From contig JAZQFQ010000084.1 of the NCBI GenBank assembly GCA_045539595.1, positions 1-64,000 of the forward strand: a stretch of 64,000 nucleotides of DNA, written 5' to 3'. Made by a program: the position numbers and the translations under genes. The stretch comes from SIG701 sp045539595. Lineage in GTDB: Bacteria > Bacillota > Clostridia > Oscillospirales > CAG-272. Below the pieces are notes generated by a model. The model did no database searches. It had not been told where the DNA came from and saw only the letters and a list, made by a program, of their open reading frames with translations. Each line of letters opens with the position of its first letter. Within the stretch, counting starts at the first letter, position 1. Below are positions 31,510-40,310 of this stretch, one piece after another.

Positions 31510-34500
31510 GTGGCAGAATATCTTGTAACCCTATCGCTTTTGATCATGATTCTCTTGGTGGTGCGCGGCCTGTTCCGTAAATCCATTTCCCCCACGGTGA
31601 TGTACGCCTTGTGGCTGGTGGTAGTCGTGCGGCTGTGCCTGCCGTTTTCGCTGTTCCAGGTAGAGGTGGATCTGCCCGCCTGGCAGGAGACAATCCCCCA
31701 GGAGCAGCAGGGGCATCAGGGCGCGGCGGATCCTGGAATCGATCCGGATGCGATCACGCCGCCCACGTCCGGCGCGCCGAGCATGCCGGATACGCCCTCG
31801 GTGATTATCCCTACCACACCGTCCCTTCCATCCGTACCCACCGTTCCCGCGATACCGGAAAATCCCACGGTGCCGGGTGAGGATTCCTTACCGGATATCC
31901 CCCATATCCCGGATGTTCCCGTTACCCCTGAGGTGCCGCCGGCACCGCCCGCCCCCATCGATTGGATGCGGGTGGCTGTTACGGTATGGATTGCGGGATC
32001 GGCCGTCCTGGCTTTGTGGTTTGCCATTACAGGAATCGTATATCATGGTCGGCTCATCACCCACCGGACGCTGTATAAGACTCTGCGCAAAACGAAGGTC
32101 TATCTCACCGAGGACGAAAGCGCGCCTTGCCTGGCCGGCGTGGTCCCCGCGATCTACATTCCTCCCGTGGAGATGGATGAGGATGCCCGGGCGTTCATCG
32201 TGCTTCATGAATATATGCATCTGCGCCACGGTGATCACGTGTGGGCGTTGGTTCGCATCCTGGCCCTTATTGTCCATTGGTGGAATCCCCTGGTGTGGGC
32301 GGCCGTCATCCTGTCCAAGCGGGACGCGGAGTTGGCCTGCGATCACGCCGTCGCGGCCCAGCTGAATCGGGAAAACCGATTGGAATACGCCCGCATTCTG
32401 TTGGATACGATTCCCCAGAAGCACCGTTATGCGGTGGGGCTGGGAAGTGCGCCCATGAAAGAGCGTATCCTCCGGCTGACAAAGACCCAGAAGAACCGCA
32501 TCCTCTGCGTGGTTCTCGCTGTGATTATCACCGCCGCCGCGGTGGGATGCTCATTTGTCCATCTGACGGAGAAAGAGTCCCCTGAGGAGCCGCCCGCGTT
32601 CGATTTCGATCTCGATACCCTGTGCCGGCATATCGCGGACGGCGATCTGTCGGCGCTGGATCTGTTTGATGCATCCAATGAAGAATTCCTGCAGGGGCAG
32701 TTTAATGCTCTGCACGCTTATTACAGCGGCACAGCGGAAAAGGCCGGCGGCGATTGGGAAGCCATGCCCGAGGGGGGCGTGGCTCTGCCCGGGGAGCTTT
32801 CCTTTAAAAACTGCGAGAAATTCGAGTACAGCACCGCGTCACAAACGCCCGTGGTATTGCGTTATGACGTGGGGGATTACTGGCTGTATGCCGCCTTTAC
32901 GCTCTTGGATGTGGGCACCACAGGCGACGTTTCCGAGATTCTGTGGCACCTGAGTGAGGCGTGGTTCATCCCCCAGTCGGACGCAGTGGAAGCCTCCGTG
33001 GCGGATCTTGCCGAATGGAAGGTGTACAGCTATTTCCAGAATGTCGGCTATACCGAATGGAAAACTCTGAAATTTTACAACCAGGTGACGGGAGAATCGG
33101 ATTATTTCTCCGCCGCCGCCGGGATAAAGATCACATCCCTGCAGTACAGCGGCGGAAAAGTGTTTGTCGAGTGTGACTCCCACGGATTTTTGATCTTTGA
33201 TCTGACGGACGGATTGTATGAATGCCTGTCCACCAACAAAGACACCTATATTGCCTACAAAAACGAGTACGGCGCCTACATTCCCGGCTCCGGCCGCTGG
33301 CTGAGCGATAGCCGGCTGCAGGCGCGGGGAGAGAAGGGGATTTTCACCGTCACCGTGCTTGACGGGGAGTACAGTCTGGCGGATGCATCCCTGTCTGAAT
33401 CCGAGATTCTGGAAATCTGGCGGTACAATGTGGGCAATGCCCAAAAGAACAACAACGCTCCCCAGTACCATGTTCCCTATGGAAAACTGCTGAATGATGT
33501 GGGAAGCCATGTTCTGGATCTCTTCGTGATGAAGGGGCAGGCATATCTGGAGGCCCGTCAGGCGTATGACGAGGAAGCGGCCACCGTGCCGTGGCTGGTC
33601 TATATGATCCGGGCGTTGGATGTGTCCCGGGAGGAGATCACTTCCGCCTTGCAGAAGGATTTTGTTCCCTATACGGATGCCATTGTGGACGCGCTTTTCT
33701 CGGAGGATGACGGGCGGATCAATGAAACCTTCCACAGCCCTCTGGCCCTCTGCCATGAGGGGAAGGTGTACACCGCCTACGATCTCAGCCTGAAGATCAC
33801 CGACGTGGATTCCGAGGAGCAGAAGGCATTTGTGCGCTCCATCCCGAAAGAGGATATCATCGCCCTGATCCGCGCCATACAAGCGCGGGATGCGATGCAT
33901 GGCGTTGTGACACCCGGTGAGATCGTTAAACTGATCTATCGCTTGAAGGATATAACTCTGACCGCACCCGGGGACGAGTATGCGTACGGATCCTACTGCT
34001 ATGTCCATGGCATGGCGTATCATTCCTATCCGTCCGCCCTTACGGATGCTTTGGACAGAGATGCGTTCAATGCGTGGCAGGAGGAAGCCCAGTGGCATAC
34101 CCGGGAGAACGGATGTCCGTTTCCCCAGTCCAATATTTACGAATTTATCCATCATTTCAACATCCCCAAATCCCGCTTTGTGGAGTTGTACAATGAGCGG
34201 ACTATAGACGATGATTATCCTATCGATCTTCTGTACGGCGGGACCGCCGAGGCGGTAGATGCCTATTATCGCACCAGCGACCCGGAAAAAGAACTGGAGA
34301 GCATTAAATGGGCCAACCTCCGGGAGTTGAAAATGCATATCAACGCCTATATCCGGGATGAGCTTCATATACAGATGAAGACCTCGCATTGCAGTCTGGC
34401 GGAACTGATGTATGTGGCCGGTATCAAAGCCGAGGAACTCTCTTCCTATTACAGTAAAGGACACGCAGTGAGTCCGGAAAATCGGTATGATACCATCTTC

Positions 34501-37500
34501 GACTACGATCCGGCGGCCATCGGTTATACAACGGATGCATCCTTTGAGAAAGTTCTGGCCCGCTATACGGCGTATTATCTGGACTGTGCCATCTGCGGAC
34601 TGACTCCCTACGATACTCCCTATGACCGACAGGTGAGCGAGATGCAGAATGGTTCATTCACGGACATCCCCCTCCCTGACAATTTCGCGGAATTCTATCA
34701 CGAAGCGGAGCGGGTGTATGCGTTGTTCACCGGGTATCGTGCGAATATCTATACAGAAGGCAAATTCTCCGATGATGGAGCGGATTATCAGGCCGTTGAC
34801 ATCGACGGATGCACCACTATGGCAGGACTTCGTGCGCTGTGTGAAACGTATTTTGACGCGGCTCTCACCGACAAACTGCTTTCCACCACCGTGATGAATC
34901 AATATCCCCTTTATCGTGAACATAACGGCAAGCTGTACCGCTTTAGCGGATACGCTGCTCAATTCGGATATGATATCGGCGACAACTATACGATGACTTC
35001 TGTACAGGCTGAAAACGGCAAGCATACGGTGCGCGTTGACGCTGTGTGGAACGAAGGGGGGCGCGTGATTCCCGGCAAGGCAATGTGCACATACACCGTG
35101 GATGAAAACGGAGAAATCCGCTTCACCTCTTTTGACTTGATGGCACAGGCACTGTGTGAAGTGTGGGGGCAGGGAACATCGGATACACCCAATGTGGAAC
35201 CATCTACTCTCTACGAGTACAAAAACAAAAATCCGGGCAGCAGCCTGGTGTACGAGGGCTATACCGTCCAGTATGAACTTCCACATCCCACCTATGAGGG
35301 ACAGACCTTTGATTTCCACATCCATCTGCCCCAGATCAACGACGATTCCCGGTATGTAGACGAGTGGAATCTGAACCTGGTCTACGAATACAATACGGCA
35401 TACGAGGAGTATATCCGCAACAGCGCCTTTGGTCTCAACCGCAATTTCTATGCGGAGATCCGGTACGAAACCGTGACCACGGGCGACGTGGTGACGATCT
35501 ACATCCTCAATTCCTGCGGTGTCTTGAATTCGGGGGATGCCAGACGCTCCTACGATATCTATCACTACGATACCAAGGGAAAGCGATTTCTCACCACCAA
35601 TGAGTTCCTGGCCTACTACGCCAAAGGGCAGTTTGCCTCCTCCTCAGTGGCGGATATCGTTGCCTTTATGAATGAGCATGCCTTTAACACCGATGAGGCC
35701 GGCACACCCATTCCCCTGAAGGAAGAGAATATCCAGGGCGTGATCCCCTCCGTCTTCGGCGGCGGCAAGTTTGACGTAGTATATCAGGGATACAGTATGG
35801 AAGGGAAGTTCGCTACCCGCACTCTGTTCTCTCCCTATCCCACCTACGGTAATCCCCACCGATACACCTACCGCCTGACCTATCACGATTATACGGATTG
35901 CCATACGGCGGAAATGAACGGCCGGCCCGTCGGCTACCGTCTGTTGCTCAGTCAGCGTGTGGAAGGTCAATACGACGCGGGTTATTATGTGGATTGCCTG
36001 TTTACTGAGGATATTGCCGAACGGCCGGAGAGCTATCCCCAGTCTGTGTACGGTGAGTATTACACCCCTGTGCGTGAAGATGCATACGGCAATATGTATA
36101 TAGTCACCGATCACGAAACCGACCGTGGTCAGCTGCAAGCCTGGATTCCCTTCGATCAGCCCAGCGCGGCCCAGGATTATTACCGGGGCGTCCTCCTGGG
36201 GTATTTCAACTATGACCGACTCTTCGGCGGAAATTATACGGTGGAGAAATCCGTTGGAAGTATGATTGCCAGTGTACTGGATGCTTACCGAAACGGTAAA
36301 GACCCAAACGAACTTCTCCCCGCATCCGAGACGAAATTCACTCCCTATCCCGCGAAAACCGTTCGCGCCAATCCCGGGGATGAGGAGATCCGTGCGATTC
36401 TCGATGCCGCCACGGTGGACGAAGCGGGAATCATCCGCCTTCGTGTGGATCTGGGTGAGGGATATATTCTGGAACTCCCCATGGATCTCGGTATCTTCGG
36501 CGAAAGTTATCAGGCCTACTTTACGGGAATCTATTTCATAAAACAGCAGAAAGTCGCCACCCAGGGGCCCTTTGTGGGCTACGTGGCGGATAAGACTACC
36601 CCGTGGATCGATCTGTATACCGAGAAAAACGGCACCTATGTGGGACGGATCCCCTATGAGATCTTCCACGATTGGATAGCCACCGATCGGGACAAAGACA
36701 CGTGGACTCCCGGTTGGATGGGCGAGTATGTCTGCTTCTACTATGCCGAATTCGGCGACTTCCGTTGGGCGGCAGCCCATCTGCGGGATACGGTTCTGGG
36801 AAGCGGACGCAAGAACGTGGCTACCTCCGCTGACGGCGGGAAAACGTGGGATATCGGCAGTACCCGGGACAACTACGGCGGAAATCATGTGGTCGGTATG
36901 GGATTTGCCACCGAAAAGATCGCCTTTATCAGCTATGATCCCTACAACGAGAACGACGGCGCGGACGGACCTGTGATCTCCCGCACCACGGACGGCGGCA
37001 AAACGTGGAAGCTGCTGGATGTCACAGTGCCGGATTCTCTGGGGGGACAGAAACTGATTGCCGGCATCCCGTTCTATGACGGGGATCTGCTTCGCTATCC
37101 TGTGTGGTTGAATCCCTCTCACGGATTCAGGGAAGGCGAACCCATGTACCTGATCTCCCGGGATAAGGGAATGACGTGGGAGTGGGAGAAGAATTCGACT
37201 TCCGGCACAGCCTCCCTCAGCGGCGTTCTCAGTTGCATTTTGAGGGGCGAAGAGGCGTTTTACGACACTGCCGCGAAACGGCGGGTATTTCTTACAGACT
37301 GGCTACGAACCAACGAAATGTTTGTCAGCAAGTATTCCGTAATCGATCTAAACGGCGACGGCGCGTCTGAATTGGTGCTGTGGCTGAATCGCGGCACCAA
37401 TGAATACGTCGGCTTCCTGGTTCTTTACGACGAAAATACCACCGTGTACACCCATCTTCTGTATTACCGCCAGTTCAGCAATCTGAAAGAAGACGGAACT

Positions 37501-39276
37501 TTCGGCTTCTCCGGCGGTGTATCCAACCACGGAATCGGACGAATTGATTTTGAGGGAGACAAGTACACGATCCGTAGCCTCGCCTATTGTGAATCCGCCG
37601 ACAATCAGAACGTATCCTATTTCGTGGATAATAAGGCTGTCACCAAGGCTGCATTTGAGGCGTACCAAAGTGCACAAAACAGCAAGCCCGATGCCATCTG
37701 GGTGGAGCATTCCATTGAACCTGCCCCCGGTTATAAACAATACACACCCGCTATCGATGTCGATACCGACAAATTGGATTATATCAAGCCCATGGCCATG
37801 TATGGCGAAAGCCAGCCGGGTGCTAACTTTGACCGCACAGCCAATATCTATCCCGGCACGGGATTCGAGGGCTATGCCGACGGCGTGGGCTACATTACCT
37901 TTGGTATTTGCAACGATCGAAAATCGCCCGATTACGTATCCCGCTACTATACCTACCGCGTCACTTCGGCGGGGGGATATATCCTCTCCGTGGAAGAAGC
38001 GGAGACCATCACCCGGGATATCGTTCTGAAAAAAGGAAAGCCCTATACGGGCAGCCTGGAAGGACAGCACACCTGCGTGGTGAATAATCGGTATTACGGC
38101 ATCACCATCTCCGGCAATACGATCTCCGCATCGGTGGGACTGTATCAGACGGATGCTGGCGGCACCGGAAAGGGTACGTATACCTACGATCCCGCGACGG
38201 GCAAAATGACCATCACGACCATAGAGAAGTACCACGACGGCAACGGCAATCTCTTAGTGAATCCCCCGAAAACCGTCACGGGCAAACTGTATGAGTATAA
38301 TGACATGGTGCACTTCCTCTACGATGATGAGAAGGCCACACCGCTTCCTCTGAGTTTCCCCAAGATCAATGCCTTTCCGCCGGATCGCACGAATTTCATA
38401 TCCGATGATCTTGCGGGCGGATGGTATCGTTCCTTTCGGGATGAGATGGGCGACCAGTTCTACTACCTTGCCCTGGACCCCGAAACACAGCAGATCCGCT
38501 TTGACCACGGATTCTACGACGGCAGCTACGCCGCCCGCTATGTGGGTACCTACCGTGTGGATTACAACTATATCATTCATGCCACCCTGCGGGACAACAA
38601 CGATCCGGACGGCGGCGAGATGCAGTTCGTGTTCATTTTGGAGTACTCCCACGGCCGGGATGAGACGGGCGTAATGCGTACCACGATCAGTATCACTCCC
38701 CAAAGCTGCGATATGGAAAACTATCGTCCCATGCTGGGCCGCTATTTCGGTTTCAAGCGGGAGAAGGCCACCGCAGAGGAACTGACGGAACTGGCAGAGC
38801 AGTACAATTTCGTGATGAGCGCCTATGAGAAAGCGGCGGAGGCGGCAAGTTGGTTCCGTACCGCCAGCCTGGTGGAAGCCGGGGCGGCAGACGGAAAGGA
38901 TTCCATCGAATACGACGGCCGCCGGTATTATCGGGTAACCAAATTCGATACCTACGCGGATCTGCGGCAGTATCTGGAAGAGTGGTTTTCCGCATCCCTG
39001 GTGGATCAGCTGCTGAATGATCAGAGCGTGGCATCCTACATCTCTCACAACGGGAAACTGTATGCCACACCCGGTATGGTCCCGCAGAATATCCGCCTGG
39101 GTGAGCGGTATTACAGCGGCGGAAAAGTTAAGGACGATTGGTATTCGCTGGACGTCACGGTAGAAGTGCTGGACACAAAGGATCTCACTACCGTCCTGGC
39201 GTATCAGAGTTTTCAGTTTGACTACCAATACAAAAACGGCAAGTGGGTATTTATAGGTTTCCCCCACATCCAATAA
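31510..39276 (+). CDS. Giant BlaR1-like M56 metalloprotease sensor (2588 aa)
   Basis: 2588 aa from GTG 31510, 3 nt after the blaI stop, one uninterrupted frame of 7.8 kb. Residues 1-55 hold two membrane helices; a Pro-rich segment fills about 75-152; the zinc motif HEYMH is at 233-237 and is followed by IVHWWNPLVWAAVILSKRDAE and LACDHAV; the last helix is at about 331-350. Classical BlaR1 is about 585 aa. The outer 2200 residues include two related domains resembling the IseA DL-endopeptidase inhibitor (about 1050-1215 and 2418-2588: YFDAALTDKLL and WFSASLVDQLLN, each followed by HNGKLY), a DUF3298/RsiV-like stretch (about 1235-1400), three Asp-box strands (SADGGKTWDIG, TTDGGKTWKLLD, RDKGMTWEWE; 1770-1885) and a Ca-binding-type loop DLNGDGASELVLWL (about 1944). 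Sensor ligand unknown. Confidence 0.88.
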   Translation: MAEYLVTLSLLIMILLVVRGLFRKSISPTVMYALWLVVVVRLCLPFSLFQVEVDLPAWQETIPQEQQGHQGAADPGIDPDAITPPTSGAPSMPDTPSVIIPTTPSLPSVPTVPAIPENPTVPGEDSLPDIPHIPDVPVTPEVPPAPPAPIDWMRVAVTVWIAGSAVLALWFAITGIVYHGRLITHRTLYKTLRKTKVYLTEDESAPCLAGVVPAIYIPPVEMDEDARAFIVLHEYMHLRHGDHVWALVRILALIVHWWNPLVWAAVILSKRDAELACDHAVAAQLNRENRLEYARILLDTIPQKHRYAVGLGSAPMKERILRLTKTQKNRILCVVLAVIITAAAVGCSFVHLTEKESPEEPPAFDFDLDTLCRHIADGDLSALDLFDASNEEFLQGQFNALHAYYSGTAEKAGGDWEAMPEGGVALPGELSFKNCEKFEYSTASQTPVVLRYDVGDYWLYAAFTLLDVGTTGDVSEILWHLSEAWFIPQSDAVEASVADLAEWKVYSYFQNVGYTEWKTLKFYNQVTGESDYFSAAAGIKITSLQYSGGKVFVECDSHGFLIFDLTDGLYECLSTNKDTYIAYKNEYGAYIPGSGRWLSDSRLQARGEKGIFTVTVLDGEYSLADASLSESEILEIWRYNVGNAQKNNNAPQYHVPYGKLLNDVGSHVLDLFVMKGQAYLEARQAYDEEAATVPWLVYMIRALDVSREEITSALQKDFVPYTDAIVDALFSEDDGRINETFHSPLALCHEGKVYTAYDLSLKITDVDSEEQKAFVRSIPKEDIIALIRAIQARDAMHGVVTPGEIVKLIYRLKDITLTAPGDEYAYGSYCYVHGMAYHSYPSALTDALDRDAFNAWQEEAQWHTRENGCPFPQSNIYEFIHHFNIPKSRFVELYNERTIDDDYPIDLLYGGTAEAVDAYYRTSDPEKELESIKWANLRELKMHINAYIRDELHIQMKTSHCSLAELMYVAGIKAEELSSYYSKGHAVSPENRYDTIFDYDPAAIGYTTDASFEKVLARYTAYYLDCAICGLTPYDTPYDRQVSEMQNGSFTDIPLPDNFAEFYHEAERVYALFTGYRANIYTEGKFSDDGADYQAVDIDGCTTMAGLRALCETYFDAALTDKLLSTTVMNQYPLYREHNGKLYRFSGYAAQFGYDIGDNYTMTSVQAENGKHTVRVDAVWNEGGRVIPGKAMCTYTVDENGEIRFTSFDLMAQALCEVWGQGTSDTPNVEPSTLYEYKNKNPGSSLVYEGYTVQYELPHPTYEGQTFDFHIHLPQINDDSRYVDEWNLNLVYEYNTAYEEYIRNSAFGLNRNFYAEIRYETVTTGDVVTIYILNSCGVLNSGDARRSYDIYHYDTKGKRFLTTNEFLAYYAKGQFASSSVADIVAFMNEHAFNTDEAGTPIPLKEENIQGVIPSVFGGGKFDVVYQGYSMEGKFATRTLFSPYPTYGNPHRYTYRLTYHDYTDCHTAEMNGRPVGYRLLLSQRVEGQYDAGYYVDCLFTEDIAERPESYPQSVYGEYYTPVREDAYGNMYIVTDHETDRGQLQAWIPFDQPSAAQDYYRGVLLGYFNYDRLFGGNYTVEKSVGSMIASVLDAYRNGKDPNELLPASETKFTPYPAKTVRANPGDEEIRAILDAATVDEAGIIRLRVDLGEGYILELPMDLGIFGESYQAYFTGIYFIKQQKVATQGPFVGYVADKTTPWIDLYTEKNGTYVGRIPYEIFHDWIATDRDKDTWTPGWMGEYVCFYYAEFGDFRWAAAHLRDTVLGSGRKNVATSADGGKTWDIGSTRDNYGGNHVVGMGFATEKIAFISYDPYNENDGADGPVISRTTDGGKTWKLLDVTVPDSLGGQKLIAGIPFYDGDLLRYPVWLNPSHGFREGEPMYLISRDKGMTWEWEKNSTSGTASLSGVLSCILRGEEAFYDTAAKRRVFLTDWLRTNEMFVSKYSVIDLNGDGASELVLWLNRGTNEYVGFLVLYDENTTVYTHLLYYRQFSNLKEDGTFGFSGGVSNHGIGRIDFEGDKYTIRSLAYCESADNQNVSYFVDNKAVTKAAFEAYQSAQNSKPDAIWVEHSIEPAPGYKQYTPAIDVDTDKLDYIKPMAMYGESQPGANFDRTANIYPGTGFEGYADGVGYITFGICNDRKSPDYVSRYYTYRVTSAGGYILSVEEAETITRDIVLKKGKPYTGSLEGQHTCVVNNRYYGITISGNTISASVGLYQTDAGGTGKGTYTYDPATGKMTITTIEKYHDGNGNLLVNPPKTVTGKLYEYNDMVHFLYDDEKATPLPLSFPKINAFPPDRTNFISDDLAGGWYRSFRDEMGDQFYYLALDPETQQIRFDHGFYDGSYAARYVGTYRVDYNYIIHATLRDNNDPDGGEMQFVFILEYSHGRDETGVMRTTISITPQSCDMENYRPMLGRYFGFKREKATAEELTELAEQYNFVMSAYEKAAEAASWFRTASLVEAGAADGKDSIEYDGRRYYRVTKFDTYADLRQYLEEWFSASLVDQLLNDQSVASYISHNGKLYATPGMVPQNIRLGERYYSGGKVKDDWYSLDVTVEVLDTKDLTTVLAYQSFQFDYQYKNGKWVFIGFPHIQ

Positions 39277-39304
39277 CAATCATGGACAGGAGCCAGGTAA
39301 GCAT

Positions 39305-39637
39305 ATGAGCGACACAGAACGACAGAACACCTACGAAATCACCTGCCAGCGGTGCATCGCCGATTTGTATCGCGCCGCGTACCTGACTCTTGCCGATTCC
39401 GCTCTGGCGCAGGATGTTGTCAAACAAACCTGCGTCGCCTGCGTGCACCGATACGGGAAGTCCGAGGATCCTATCGAGATCCGATACAATCTGGTGCAGG
39501 ATCTTACCCGCCGCTGCCGGCGGAAACTGCAGTCGTACACCCCGTCCACCGACGCCTTGCCGGAGGCAGTGCGATCTCTTACGTCGGATGCGCGGCTGAA
39601 GTGGGTGGCACGAGTGATGTTTGGAATGGCAGTGTAA
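39305..39637 (+). CDS. Small sigma-70 region-2-like protein
   Basis: 110 aa. The helical stretch RCIADLYRAAYLTLADSALA, then QDVVKQTCVACVHRYGKSED resembles region 2 of ECF sigma factors, but the protein ends before any region 4 helix-turn-helix. It lies 28 nt after the giant BlaR1-like gene and may be co-transcribed with it. CAGGAGCCAGG precedes the ATG. It could be a degenerate sigma factor, a region-2-only sigma or anti-sigma partner, or an unrelated helical protein; identity is uncertain. No frameshifted region 4 was found downstream. Confidence 0.55.
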   Translation: MSDTERQNTYEITCQRCIADLYRAAYLTLADSALAQDVVKQTCVACVHRYGKSEDPIEIRYNLVQDLTRRCRRKLQSYTPSTDALPEAVRSLTSDARLKWVARVMFGMAV

Positions 39638-39850
39638 ATCGACAAGCATATGTGGGACGGATGGAAAATCACGCGAATGAGCCGATCTTTTGCGGCGGGT
39701 TCGGTGACCCTCCGTCCCTTGTGTCTTTCCGCTGCCTTCCACGTTCCGACCGATTTTTGGGTATATGATGGGTAGGCATGATTTTTCCTTTTGGCGGCAT
39801 ACGTTGAGTCGGCGGCAGGAAAAGGATCCCAAAAAACTCAAAAGAAGTAT
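39638..39850. other. Intergenic stretch without a supported gene
   Basis: About 210 nt between the sigma-like gene and the feo promoter. No ribosome site, hairpin terminator with T tract, or family-like frame was seen. Confidence 0.5.
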
Positions 39851-39879
39851 TGACAAACAAAAAAAACAAGAGTATAATA
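39851..39879 (+). promoter_or_regulatory. Promoter of the feo operon
   Basis: TTGACA (39851-39856), 17-nt A-rich spacer, TATAAT (39874-39879): perfect consensus. Confidence 0.87.
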
Positions 39880-39886
39880 ATGGAGG

Positions 39887-39935
39887 TTAGCGGGGGCTAA
39901 CTCCTTTTTGCGGAGTGAGTTAGCCCATGCTAATC
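39887..39935 (+). promoter_or_regulatory. Two DtxR/IdeR-type boxes at the feo promoter
   Basis: GTTAGC-GGGG-GCTAAC (39887-39902) and GTTAGC-CCAT-GCTAAT (39920-39935), 33 bp apart, directly downstream of the -10 box. Each has the TTAG-N6-CTAA geometry of DtxR/IdeR/MntR operators. The first box with flanking GGAG/CTCC and following T5 could also fold as a terminator-like hairpin in RNA. Confidence 0.7.
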
Positions 39936-39976
39936 GAATTACGGTTTGTGCGTTGCGCATAAATTGAGGATATACG

Positions 39977-40198
39977 GTGACTGGTATGACATTAAAAGAC
40001 GCTATCGAGGGAAGGGAATACATCATTCAGCGGATTGAAACGGATGACGAAGAGCTGGATGCGTTTTTGTTTTCCCTGGGCTGCTACAGCGGTGAGCCCA
40101 TTACTGTCGTGACGCGCCGGAAGAGCGGCTGTGTTGTTTCCATAAAGGACGGAAGATACAGTATAGATGCACAATTGGCTGAGGCCATTGTGATTTAA
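39977..40198 (+). CDS. feoA: Ferrous iron transport protein FeoA
   Basis: 73 aa, an SH3-like FeoA domain: MTLKDAIEGREYIIQRIETD, then LDAFLFSLGCYSGEPITVVT (the conserved LGxxxG-type turn) and RRKSGCVVSIKDGRYSIDAQ, ending LAEAIVI. FeoA is a small cytosolic protein that supports FeoB. GTG 39977 lies 6 nt after GAGGA and is preferred over ATG 39986. It precedes feoB by 112 nt that contain another GTTAGC-N4-GCTAAC box. Confidence 0.9.
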   Translation: MTGMTLKDAIEGREYIIQRIETDDEELDAFLFSLGCYSGEPITVVTRRKSGCVVSIKDGRYSIDAQLAEAIVI

Positions 40199-40237
40199 GC
40201 GGCAAAGAACAATCTGCGAATGGTCTTTTGCCCGGAG

Positions 40238-40253
40238 GTTAGCGGCCGCTAAC
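40238..40253 (+). promoter_or_regulatory. DtxR/IdeR-type box between feoA and feoB
   Basis: GTTAGCGGCCGCTAAC, a perfect 16-bp palindrome (TTAG-N6-CTAA), 58 nt ahead of the feoB start and preceded by GGAG just like the first box. Confidence 0.65.
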
Positions 40254-40310
40254 ATATAAGGACGCCCCATCCGAACGATGGAAAGTATAGTTAATATAAG
40301 GAGATATTCC

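Noticed and set aside
35644..37122. Long open frame opposite the giant sensor
   Set aside because: No ribosome site or family; it is an antisense shadow of a high-GC gene.
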